NCBI GenBank assembly: GCA_021018995.1
Contig: JAJIZI010000023.1
Coordinates: 62,001-126,000 of the forward strand
Reading direction: 5' to 3'
Origin: Chloranthus sessilifolius
Taxonomy: Eukaryota; Streptophyta; Magnoliopsida; Chloranthales; Chloranthaceae
Length of the DNA stretch: 64,000 nucleotides
The translations under genes were made by a program, and so were the position numbers. The notes under the pieces were generated by a model, which saw only the letters and a program-made list of their open reading frames with translations, was not told where the DNA came from and searched no databases. Numbering within the stretch: position 1 is the first letter of the stretch; each line of letters begins with the position of its first letter. This document shows, piece by piece, positions 34,733-46,827 of this stretch.

Positions 34733-37362
34733 TGTGACAGCCCGGATTTCGGCACCCCGAAACCCGTGCCATCAGCACGATCATCTTGACCGTGCCCTTT
34801 AGCTAAGCACGGAACACTGGTATATCAAGCATCGAAAAGTATAATAAACGAATTTGCGGAATTTAAATCTATATTAATTAACTTCCCAAAAGACAGTTCT
34901 ACCCTCATGCCTCTGCATGAATGGAGAACCGATCCGAACCATCGATGATAGAAATCATCACGGATGGTTCGTCCCAAAAGAATAATCCCAACTCCTTATG
35001 TACATGGTTTTGAACAAAAATCAAGGCTTGACATACCAAGCCGTACAAAATCTCTCTAAAAAGCCCTCAAAAGTGGCTGTGAGTCCTCTAGAAGAAGTCC
35101 TCGGAGGTGGCTCCAACTCGTCACCGGCCATGAGGTCCAGGCTCATGGGATCGGCGTCCTGAAGCCTCGGCAGCTGCTAGTAGTGGACTGCGACGTATAG
35201 TCTATAGGGTGAGCTACATCCTAGCTCAATAGGGAACAAACACAGTTGAACATATAAATTATGACTCACATATATTCCATGATATGCCATGCATGATGTG
35301 TCTATGCAATTATTGATGAAACAGTTAAAAGCATTTCGTTTCTTGTTGATTACATGTATTTTCATTTACTCATGAATGATCTTTGAAAAGGCCTAAAGCA
35401 AAACTTAAACTTTCAACTTAAGTAATCCCGAGCAATATAGCATCGAGCCCCGATGAGATACCCATCATCGTCATCTATATAGAACAGTTTTAACGTATTC
35501 CACAGGAATACAAATAGTACCAAGCCCCTTTCCACAGGGATTGGTGGCGGGTTCACTTGTCTCAATCAACACCCACAGGGTGTGCTTACTATGTCTGGAT
35601 AAGCCTCGCCTTTGGCCTACGGTTTAGCCCGTATCGGTCCGCGGATATCTGCCGTGTCGATCGTGGATATCCGCCACGTCGGTGGGGTACCTATCAAACC
35701 TCAAATAACAAAATATATTGCCTTACATATAGTTATTCACCGTGTAAATGTGCTATCTTATATCAGTTAGGCCCTATCAAACATGATTCAATCCTTGGAT
35801 ACATCTCTGGGATGTATCCATTTACTTGCATCACACCTGATGCTCTTATCTCTTTACTTCTTCATCCCCTGGGGATGGCTCATTATGATTACTCTTATGG
35901 ATGTCACACACACACACTTTTCACAAATTCTTAAGAAATAAACATTTGAATTGAATTCTATATCACTACATACATGCTTTTGTAAAATAAAGTACATGTT
36001 CAAGGTGTTCCCTACCTCAAGTCTTCATTTGATCAATGCATCAAGGTCCCACGTGGCTCCTTGTGCATCAGTTCACACGTACCACCTATGGTACCACATA
36101 ACAGGTGAAACACATCACAAAGGATGCAATAAAGAAGGTATAAGACCCTCCAAGAATCTTAAAGTCAGACCCAAAAGTCAACACAATTTATCTCAGTCGA
36201 TTAATCGAATTCCAAAATCGATTAATCGAATCTGATTCGATTAATCGATTTCCAAAATCGATTAATCGAGGGTCAATATCGATTAATCGAAGTAAATTCG
36301 ATTAATCGAAATTCTCTGTTTCGCAAAGTCGATTCTCAATTCGAGTAGTCGAGTTTTCATTCGATTAATCGAATCCTAATTCGATTAATCGAAATTCTCC
36401 TTTTCGCAAAGTCGATTCTCAATTCGAGTAGTCGAGTTTTCATTCGATTAATCGAATTCTAATTCGATTAATCGAAATTCTCCTTTTCGCAAAGTCGATT
36501 CTCAATTCGAGTAGTCGAGTTTCTAAGATCGATTAATCGATCCCAAATCGATTAATCGAAAATTGAAATCGATTAATCGAAATACCATTTCGATTAGTCG
36601 ATTTTCCACAAGTCATTTCCTCCAGCCCCTGGGGTCCACTGGAGGTTCCCAGTCGATTAATCGATTTCCAAAATCGATTAATCGAAATCCAAAGTCGATT
36701 AATCGAACTCCAATTCGATTAATCGAAATCGTCTTCGACTTTTCAACTTCCCGCCAATTTGATTAATCGAAACCCAATTTCGATTAATCGAAATTGTCGA
36801 CTTCAATCTTCTTCTTCTTCCATACTTTTTCCTCTATTTTTCTAAGCCATTATCCTATGATTTAACCCACATTCAACCACAACTTAACCCCTATAATCTA
36901 TGCATTTTATTTACAAAAATTTTACCTTGAATAGATCTCAAGTTGATTTCAATCCAGTGGTTGGAAGGCTAGGGTTCCAGCTTTGCTTTTAGCGGATCCC
37001 TCGCGTCGAATCCGGCGTTTATTGCTCGAATCTCCCTTCCTCAACTAGCATTCACTCCTTGCATTAATCACTCTCTTTACTCTCTCTCTCTCTTCTTTAC
37101 TCCTTCAACAACATCAAACCCTTACTTTTAGGGCTATTAAACCCTTTTATCTATCTCCCTCTTTGTGTGTTGAGCACATACACCGCAGTAGGTGTAAGTG
37201 ACTTCCCATTTACATCACGCACCACATATTCACTCAAACCATCACATCTCGCCCGTTCATCACATTCTATGCTAACTCTTGATCTCCTGATTGGTCAAAC
37301 TTGTGACCAATCGGGCACGGATCCCGAGGTCATAGTTTAGCGTGATTTTTCGGGCTATTACA
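34733..37362 (-). repeat. Solo LTR of second gypsy chromovirus family
   Basis: It runs from TGTGACAGCCCGGATTTCGG to CGGGCTATTACA, 2630 bases, with the 5-bp duplication TGCTC on each side (34728-34732 and 37363-37367). It matches the LTR at 41307-43784. Orientation is inferred from that copy. No interior is present, so it arose by recombination between two LTRs. The region 36185-36800 is packed with TCGATTAATCGA. Confidence 0.92.
36185..36800. repeat. Array of TCGATTAATCGA palindromes in the solo LTR
   Basis: By eye about 18 perfect copies of the 12-base palindrome lie in roughly 600 bases, with one-mismatch forms and TCGAGTAGTCGA variants among them. An 83-bp unit starting TCGCAAAGTCGATTC is tandemly repeated with starts at 36321, 36404 and 36487. 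Confidence 0.92.
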
Positions 37363-37804
37363 TGCTCTGCCTCAAAATTTTCAGAGAATTTATTAACTTT
37401 TCCCCACAAAGGGCAGTAAAGAAACTCCGAACCAGTCCCCGTGTGATTGTGTTTCCAAACTCCTCGGACAACTCATCTGCGGGAACTATAAAATTTATAG
37501 AAAATTATAAACGTAGGATAGATTTATTGAGGATAAAGTATAGGCAGCTGGTGTGGCGCAACGTGACTGGCTTTAACGACCTGCATTAATTTACCCTCAA
37601 CGTACTTGCAGCCAAGTGCATTTCGCCACATCAGCAGCCTGCATTTTGTGTGCATAAAATCAATCCCCCATGCACCGTTCATAATTTATTTCTCTCTCTT
37701 GATTTGGCAGTGGAACTTAACAATTGGCAAACATCTCAAAAACGGATTGTCTACTATTCATATTTTAACTCTATGAACAACACCATTGATTGAATATCGA
37801 TGCG
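37363..37804. other. Right flank of the solo LTR, no gene seen
   Basis: 37363-37470 resembles 14440-14540 (TGCCTCAAAATTTTCAG onward), so the LTR landed in another copy of that repeat. The remainder to 37804 shows nothing recognisable. Confidence 0.5.
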
Positions 37805-40800
37805 TTTCGAGCCTCAAATTTTACTTAAACAAAATTCTAAACTTGTTTATTTATAATACCAGTTTATAATCCTAATTTTTTTTTTAAATGTAAAAAATAA
37901 AAATTCAAAGTCTTCATTCTTCATCTCTATCCCGCGTATCAACGTCACCATCTTCTTTAGTAGTTAAGTGATCACTTTTTTTTTTAATTTCTCTTTCTTC
38001 CGTAGACATCTTCCTCTTCTTCCTTTATTTTTCTCATTTTTTAATAGTTTTTTTTTAGACTACAGTTTGGGTAAATAAGTTGTACTTTTGTTAAACAAAT
38101 GAGTGGTTATAATCAAAATCACATGTATCGTTAAGTGTATCGCATACGCATCGTATTGTATTGTAACATATATCGTAATATGGTTAAAATAAGATACACA
38201 TGATAGATATCGTATCATTTTCTATAGCATCGTGTATCGTATTGTGTATTGTAAGAGTGACAACCATGGAGGAGCCATTACTTACGAGATGACAAGTTGG
38301 TCTTACACATCGCTTAAGTGAAAGATTTGGTATTTTGAGATTTGTGCTATAAGAAAACACCATCTAAGCCTCGATTTGAAGGCCATGATCTAAATATCTT
38401 AGGTGAAAAGGATTGGCACTAAAGAGGATCTTTATTATCGATTCAATGCGTTAAATGTCATTGTCTCGATTAAATGCGTCAAATGTCATTATTTGATTTA
38501 ACAACCTGTTTGTGTGGAATCATATGATAGAGATCGAATTTTGTGCAAATGTTTTTTGTCGTAGATCTTTAGATCATGGTCTTCAAATCAGATGGCTTGG
38601 ATGGTGTTTTCACATGAAGTATGTCCCCAAAATATCAAGTCTTTCTTTAAACTACGTAGCGCCAACTTCTTATGTGCAAGTAATGTCTCCGTCTATAAAT
38701 TTCCTAATGGTTTTCTTTGGAGTTTGAAAATAGAATTCCATGGGGTGGGTGCAAAATTTGAGCTGTTGTTCTTGCCTCAAAATTTTCGTAATTTGTCACA
38801 TTTTCCACAAAAGGGTTAGTAAAAGAAAACCTGACCCACACCTTGATGGTATTTCGAAACTCTTGGGAGAACTCATTGGGCCAACGATAGAATTTTGAAA
38901 CTCATTTTCATCATGCATTACCCTATGGTAGTATGGTGCATCGGTCATTAAACCGAGTTTGAACTAAAGAAGTTTCCTTTTGTTGAACCATTTTTAGCAT
39001 GCCTCATTTAGCATCTATTAGTCTATGGTAGTGCTTGTTAAAACTGAAATTCTCCATCTTCTAGAGTAGCAATGACTCGGAGTATGATCCAGGTATGTTA
39101 TGGCTTATTATGATGTGGTGATGTAATATTAGCATACTTTGTCAAGACTAGTTGTTTCTTCTTCCATTTTTCTTTTCATTTTTTTCCTTTGAACTTTTTT
39201 ATGGGGATTATTGTCTTTCTTTAAATATTATGGCGGTGGTTCCTTTGGCTTTAAAATACTGGAAGTGCGATTGTTGTCATCTATCATAAATGAGTAGAGA
39301 TTTGTTGGAGTTTTTGGTTGTGTTGTTGAAGGAATTTGTTATTCTTCCTTTTTGTTCCTGCGCAAATGGTTGTTTCAATGTTGAAAAATGTTTTCAACTG
39401 GTATTTAGGGTTTTGTTAGGAATTTTTGTTGCAGAATATCATGCTTGATGCAGGTTGGAATATATCGAATGCAATATTAGTGAGCATGGTAGCTTGGAGG
39501 AGGATTTAGTTAGAACTTGGAATAAAAAACCATTAAGTTCCACATTACCATAGATTTCGATATCCCATCTATCCTTTACAGTCAAATGGTGGACTTGAAG
39601 GCATCTCAAGTAATATTGATGCAGGTTGGATGAAATGGAGAAAAGAAAGCGGAGTATAGTGTGACCCAAGAGTCTCACTTTGATTCAAAGGCATAAGACA
39701 TTGGTAAGACCTGTCCTACTATACATGAAAAAAAAAAAAGTAAATGAGGATGGGTGATTTATTTGTAGAGTAGCAACGAAGGATAAAATTAGGAACAAGT
39801 ACATAAGTGGAAATTTGGGAGTGGCTAGAAGCAGAGCTTATACAAAGGGTTGAGATGCTACAGGCACAAGGAAGTAGGACAAGAGGAAGACTAGTGAAAG
39901 CTTAGGGGAAGCTGTGAAAAGTGTAAATGAATTTTTTTTTATAACCTGGGTATCCGGGCCTCTTAGAGCACCCGCCTATCTCCCTCTTTATGAGAGCTTT
40001 CGTTGTACAAAAGGAGTGGAGAAATATGACTCGCAAAGCCGACCACAAATAAATGAGATGATGATGATGATGGTAATAATGATTCCATGCTTGATCGGTT
40101 TCACTTTGTGAGTGTATGCTTGTGCTCATTGGAGGAATAGGTTGATGGGCTTTTTTGTTTCCTTTTGCTTTCTAATAAGTTATAATTGGTCAACCTAGTT
40201 GAAAGCAGATTGATCAGTGTTACCTGAGTTACTGGTTAGGTTGGTTTGAATTCAGGTTTACAATTCGTGATCCAGTACATCCAAGCAAAACTCAATTTGC
40301 TAGGGATAAATGAGTTTTGAATGAAACTTTGACTTTTTTTATTAAATTTTAATGAAAATATGAAGTATTTTTTATAATATTGATATCACTAAAGCATGGG
40401 ATGCTTTATTGCTTGGTGGTTACCTCCTTATGTAAGTAGAAGACCAAGGTTCAGGTCATCTTAACTAACTACATACTTGGGTTTATTTTTTTAGAAACAA
40501 AATTGAAGGGCCAAATTGGACTGAAGTGAATATGAACTGGTTCTAGTGCATCGCATTTGGAGATTCGAGGGAGGTACATTGGGTAACCCTGATTGTGATA
40601 CTATGATATGGTAATCTGTTTATTATTTTACATAAAGAGTCGAGATTCTTTTTTGACCTGTACTTTTCTAATGCATTGTCATTGCTCAAGTATCCTAAAT
40701 CGTGTTTGACAAATGAAATTTTTCTTGCAAAAAAATGATAAAATAAAGACTTCACAAAGATATTTAATTTAGTTTATTGTGTGTTTGATTAACTCGACTA

Positions 40801-41306
40801 ATTAATAAAGTTAAATTATGGTCAAAAGTTAAATAGATTGGGGTAAGGTGCCTTATTCTAGGAGGGGTTAGGGTCATTTTGCAATGTTTTGGTGTGGTTG
40901 GAAAGAGAGGAACAACATAATATTTAGGGGTATAATGAAGAAATTTTTTTGGATTGATTTACAAAATTATGTCCTAAATAATTTCCTTACCTAAAATTCA
41001 TATGGACTTGGGATGTTTTTCTTGTGAGGAATTGGAAGCATTGATGTCACTATTCTTGCATTGTCTACTTGTGAAAAGGAATTTGTTTGTTTTTTTGTTT
41101 TATTTTTATTTTTACTTTTTTCAGGCTATTCAAGTCTGGTTCGGGTTTAGTAGGGTCTATCTTCGGAGTCGGGTCGGTCGAAAATCTTGTCATGTCACAT
41201 AAAGTTGCAGGGTTCAAGTTAGCCTCAAATCTAGGGCAGGTCAGGTCATAGTGACCAAATTTGCCTACTCAATAAATTATGAATTTTTGAAACAATGAAT
41301 TGAATA
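37805..41306. repeat. 4-kb repeat block, copy 2
   Basis: It matches 13450-17425, starting at TTTCGAGCCTCAAATTTTAC. It lacks most of the SINE and the LINE stretch that follows, and ends at GAATA where a gypsy LTR is inserted. It includes the foldback element (38260-38720) and no gene of its own. Confidence 0.9.
39430..40090 (+). mobile_element. RTE-type LINE fragment, copy 2 (with SINE head)
   Basis: It repeats the IDAGWMKWRKESGV and DKIRNKYISGNLGVA pieces seen at 15110-16205. Here 39930-39978 keeps only the 5' end of the SINE (ACCTGGGTATCCGGGCC), joined to the second LINE tail. The tail ends in ATGATGATGATGATGG near 40070. Confidence 0.65.
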
Positions 41307-43784
41307 TGTGACAGCCCGGATTTTGGCACCCCGAAACCCGTGCCATCAGCACGATCATCTTGACCGTGCCCTTTAGCTAAGCATGGAACACTGGTATATC
41401 AAGCATCAAAAAGTATAATAAACGAAATTGCGGAATTTAAATCTATATTAATTAACTCCCCAAAAGACAGTTCTACCCTCATGCCTCTGCATGAATGGAG
41501 AACCGATCCGAACCATCGATGATAGAAATCATCACGGATGGTTCGTCCCAAAAGAATAATCCCAACTCCTTATATACATGGTTTTAAACAAAATCAAGGC
41601 TTGACATACCAAGCCGTACAAAATCTCTCTAAAAGCCCTCAAAGCGGCACAACGGAGTCCTCTAGAAGAAGTCCTCAGGAGGTGGCTCCAACTCGTCACC
41701 GGCCGCAAGGTCCGACTCACCGGGGTCAGCGTCTCCTGAAGCCTCGGCAGCTGCTAGTAGTGGACCTGCGACGTATAGTCTATAGGGTGAGCTACATCCT
41801 AGCTCAATAGGGAACAAACACGGTTGAACATATAAATTATAACTCACATATATTCCATGATATGCCATGCATGATGTGTCTATGCGATTATTGATGAAAA
41901 CGATTAAAAGCATTTCATTTTACGCTCATTACTTATGTTTTCATTTATTCATGAATGATCTTTGAAAAGGCCTAAAGCAAGATTTAAAATTTCAACTTAA
42001 ATAATCCCCGGGAAATATAGCATCGTGCCCCGATGACATACCCTTCCTCGTCATCTATATAGACAGTTTTAACGTATTCCCTGGGAATACAAATATAGTA
42101 CCCAAGCCCCTTTCCCCTGGGGATTGGTGGCGGGGTTTCACTTGTCTCAAATCAACACCCCTGGGGTGTGCTTACTATGTACGGATAAGCCTCCGCACTG
42201 GCCTACGGTTTCACCGCCGTATCGGTCACGGATATCCTGTCGTGTCAGTCGTGGATATCCCGCCATGTCGGTGGGGTAACCTATCAAACCTCAAATAACA
42301 AAAATATCGGTGCCTTACATATAGTTATTCACCGTGTAAGTGTGCTATCTTATATCAGTTAGGCCCTATCAACATGATTCAATCATTGGATGCATCCCTG
42401 GGATGTATCCATTTACTTGCATCACACCTGATGCTCTCATCTCTTTACTTCTTCATCCCCTGGGGATGTCTTATTAGAATTACTCTTATGGATGTCACAC
42501 GCACACACACTTTTCACAGTTCTTAAGAAATTAAACAATTGAATTGAAATCTATATCACTACATACATGCTCTTGTAAAATAAGGTACATGTTCAAGGTG
42601 TTCCCTACCTCAAGTCTTTGTTTGCTCAACGCATCAAGGTCCCACGTGGCTCCTTGTGCACTAGTCCACACGTACCACCTATGGTACCACATAACAGGTG
42701 AAACACATCACAAAGGATGCAATAAAGAAGGTCCAAGACTCTCCAAGAATCTTAAAGTCAAACCCAAAAGTCAACATAATTTATCTCAGTCGATTAATCG
42801 AATTCCAAAATCGATTAATCGAAAGTCAATATCGATTAATCGATTCTCAAATCGATTAATCGAGATTTTCATTCGATTAATCGAATCCTAATTCGATTAA
42901 TCGAAATTCTCTTCATAAGTCGATTCTCAATTCGAGTAGTCGTGTTCCTTATTTCGATTTATCGATCCCAAATCGATTTATCTAATTCTGTAATCGATTA
43001 ATCGATATCACATTTCGATTAGTCGATTTTCCTCAAGCCATTTCCTCCAACCCACAGGGTCCTTTGGAGTTCCCAGTCGATTAATCGATACCCAAATCGA
43101 TCAATCGAAATCCAAGGTCGATTAATCGAACTCCAATTCGATTAATCGAAATCGGGGTCCTCTGACCTTTCAACTTCCTGGCCAATTTCGATTAATCGAA
43201 ATTGTCAGATTCAGCCCCTTTCGAGCTGTTCTTCCCAATCTTCTTCCATACTTTTTCCTCTATTTTTCTAAACCATTATCCTATGATTTAACCCACTTTC
43301 AACTACAATTTAGACTCTACGATCTATGCATTTTATTCACAAAAATTTACCTTGAATCAATCGCAAGTTGATTTCAATCCAGTGGTTGAAAGGCTAGGGT
43401 TTCCAGCTTTGGCTCTAACAGATCCAAACCGTGTTGAATCCGGCTTTTATCGCTTGAATCCCCCCTCCAAATCAGTTGCAATAACTCCTCTCTTTACTTC
43501 CTCTCTCTCTCTCTTCTTTACTTCTCTCTCAACCACCAAAAACACACATTTAGGGTTATTAAACCCTTTTATCCCTTTCCTCACGTGTGTGTTGAGCACA
43601 TACACCGCGATAGGTGTATGCGACTTCACATTTACAACACACACCACATAGACATTCAATTTATCACATCTCATCCGTTCATCACACCTCATGCTAACTA
43701 TTGGACTTCCATTTGGTCAAACCTATGACCGATCGGGCACGGATCCCGAGGTCATAGTTTAGCGTGATTTTTCGGGCTATTACA
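41307..43784 (-). repeat. 3' LTR of the second gypsy family
   Basis: It runs from TGTGACAGCCCGGATTTTGG to CGGGCTATTACA, 2478 bases. It is similar to the solo LTR but lacks two of its 83-bp tandem units. About 11 perfect TCGATTAATCGA words lie at 42787-43203. Confidence 0.9.
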
Positions 43785-44063
43785 TCCTCCCCACCTTGGG
43801 AATTTTCGTCCTCGAAAATAACCCAAGGTATGGCTGTCGGGGTCTCTCTCCCCCCCCTCACATTTTCAAGTGAGGTGGTCCAATTTATTCAGACGTATTT
43901 AGGTATTCACACATACAAGCACGGAAGTAAAATTTAACAAAATTGAACAATTGACACAAAAAGTTTGAATTGTATTAAAGATTGAATTTTTACAAGGCCA
44001 GTTAAGTTGGCGTACAAAACAATTTACAGGTATACAATCATAACTTAAAAATAAATACAAGAC

Positions 44064-45606
44064 TCAAACAGGCTGGTCGGGTGCTACAGGAGCTGGTGTG
44101 TCTGCTGGAGCTGACGGTGGCTGCGGTGGTGGCGACTGCGCTGGCTGGGTGGTCGGCTGTGGCTGCGGCGTCTCGGTCGGCGGAGCGGAGGTAGATGTGG
44201 AAGGAACCGCGTCTGCAGTGGTGGGATGGAAGACGGGTCCTCGGTGGAAGGCGGTGCGTCCAGCGGTCCACTCCTCCTCCTGTGCGAGGTAGCGGCGGTA
44301 GTCGGTAGGATAGATGTGGCGGAGGGTGTGAAATAGGAGGAAGTCTATCCTCCGGTTCATCCTTTCGTTGTTGGCCTCCATACGGGCCAACACCTCCTCG
44401 ATGGTCGGCCCAGATGATGCGGCGCGCCGGCGGTATGATGAGGTGGGTGTCGCGGGCGCGGAGTGGGCAGGTGGCGTCGGTGAGGCTGCGGTGTGGGAGG
44501 GAACCCTCCCCACGGATGGCTCGACGGGGATAGGGTGTGCTCCACCCACGGGTGGGTCCTGCTGAGGTGGTGGGGGTGGTGGCGGTGCTACCGCTGCTGC
44601 TGCTGGGGCTGGAGCGGGACCCGGAGCTGGTAGGGTCCGCTTTAGTAAATTGTAGCTACGGGTCCATGAAGACTTCGTAAACGTCTTCACGCGATCCGTA
44701 GCCCTCACCTCGTGAGGCGAGATGCTGTAGGAGGGCTCGTCGGAGTAGCACTCCAACATGCTCGAGATGAGCCGAGCATATGGCACCTTCTCCTTGGGCC
44801 GCATGTTGCCCTTCATCAGTTTTCCCTTGATGTACTTCATCCCTTCTAGGATGACCATAGTAGCATCAAACCATCGGCCACAGAAGGCCGCATAAAGTGC
44901 ATGTTGCACTTTGTCTACGCGCTCGGTGTCGTGGCGCATTGGGTAAAGGTTGCACTTTATCACCGAGTCGAGCATCCACATATAGTGTGGAAGGTCAACC
45001 CTCTTGATGGAGGAGCCCGACCCCTTCTTGCCATTTGTCATGCGGGTCATGACCTCCTCAAATCGAGGGTCCTCCTCGAAGGGTGGGAATAGGGTGGTCT
45101 CTGGGGTGAAATCGAGGTAACACTCGAGTACCTCGTGTATGTGACGACGAGTGATCGTGTACAGACGACCCTCGATCTTGGTCAAAATGCAATCATCGTT
45201 AGGGCCATCCGTTAGCCCTTCTAAATCTAGGGTAGTAAGAACCCCGGATTGGTTTGAGAAGGTTGCCGAGACCGGCGTTGGTGAGGTAATTTCGAGCCCA
45301 TTGGGTCTCGCTCGGCAAATCGGGATTTGTGAATAGGGTAGGGTCGATAATATATTCGACCTCAAAGGTCTTTGCCGCCCACCATTCATTTGGTTGTTCG
45401 ACATTGGTGGGTGGTGGTGGCATGGGGGTGGACTCGCGGGAAGACTCGCGCGTAGACGCGCTCGTTGAACCGGAGGTGGTCTCCGATGCCGACGGTGATG
45501 GAGTCCTCACCGGCGATGGGGTAGGTGGTGGTGGCGCGGCGTTCTTACGCCTAACCGGGAGTTTAGAAGTCGCCTTCTTTGAAGATAAACGGGTTTTAGG
45601 CGGCAT
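44064..45606 (-). mobile_element. Extra ORF region of the second gypsy family
   Basis: Two open segments overlap: 45199-45606 (135 codons) and 44064-45404 (446 codons). The first begins MPPKTRLSSKKATSK, is Ser/Thr/Pro-rich, then shows EWWAAKTFEVEYIIDPTLF, parallel to FWSIKGFMTEYLFHPELF in the Tekay-like element. The second has HYMWMLDSVIKCNLYPM, ALYAAFCGRWFDATMVILEG and VPYARLISSMLECYSDEPSY, then long proline/alanine-rich linkers around a helical piece (EEVLARMEANNERMNRRIDF). The pattern resembles the plant Transposase_32 group. Position after integrase is unusual for Tekay-type elements. There is about one break. Confidence 0.7.
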
Positions 45607-45854
45607 TTTGACGAATTTTTCGGTAAAAAACTAGGGTTTTCGACTTGAAATTGAAGAATATACTCGAGCCTAGGGTTTACCTTAGGCTTCGAAGGCGAAT
45701 GCGGGCGATTTTGGATGCGAATCGGCGGAAAATCCAAACCCTAGATCGCTCGGTTGGTTGGAGAAGAAAGAGAAGACAAAGCGCCAACACTCGAGAGCTC
45801 AAGAGATTTCGAATGGCAAGGAAAATCCCTAATTTCCAATATATAAGCCCCGGC

Positions 45855-46620
45855 TCGATTAATCGAAATCCAGAATCGATTAATCGAGATTTCAAACTAG
45901 GTTAAGCCGCGTAAAATCGATTAATCGATTTCCCAAATCGATCAATCGAAAGTTAAATTCGATTAATCGAAATCGTATTCGTTTAAAAATTTAAGTTTAT
46001 GAGCTCACTGGCGCGAGCCAGTCGATTAATCAAAATCCATTTCGATTAATCGAAATTTCAAAATCGATTAATCGAATTTCACTTCGATTAATCGAAATCG
46101 TGTAGTAACTTCTAAATTTTCAGAAATCCTTAAGTTATTCGATTAATCGAATTCATTTCGATTAATCGAAATTTCAAAATCGATTAATCGAAATTCACTT
46201 CGATTAATCGAAATCGTCTATCTGACTTCAATTTCTTCGAGGTCCCTTTAGTAAATCGATTAATCGAGATCCAGTTCGATTAATCGAAATCCAAAATCGA
46301 TTAATCGACACTGCTTCGGTCAATCGAAATTTCATAATTGACTCCCAATTCTTCTAACATTCTCAGTTTGTTCAATTAATCGAACTTGCCGTTCGATTAA
46401 TCGAATTCTAATTCGATTAATCGAAATTCTCAAAATCGATTAGTCGGTCCCAAATCGATTAATCGAGATTCCAACTCGATCTATCGAAATTTGTCTTCTA
46501 TGTATATTCTAACTCTCCTTTCAATTTCCAGTCACTGGTACATGCCAGTCGACTAATCGAACAAAATCGATTAATCGAAACTCCAAATCGATTAATCGAT
46601 TTGAAATTCGATTAATCGGT
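45855..46620. repeat. Interior array of TCGATTAATCGA palindromes
   Basis: About 19 perfect copies by eye, plus variants with one change, fill 770 bases between the extra ORF region and the integrase end. The same word fills part of the LTR. Spacing is irregular, so this is not a simple tandem repeat. Confidence 0.92.
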
Positions 46621-46827
46621 TTGGCCCAATTTCTACAGATTTTCAATTTCTTTGGTTCTTTGATTATTTTTGGTAGTTTATGACATCAAGTGGTTCTTCC
46701 ATAGAGTTGTATATACTTGATCATGTACATATAATTCTGTTCCTCAAATCAGATTGGATCAAATTTTCCATTGAATTACAAGTATAGTGGAGATTTCACA
46801 AACATGTTTGTGGTTTACATTAAGTTC

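Noticed and set aside
36185-36800. CRISPR-like array of regularly spaced palindromes
   Set aside because: This is plant nuclear DNA; spacing is irregular and spacers are short and related. The repeats lie inside an LTR.
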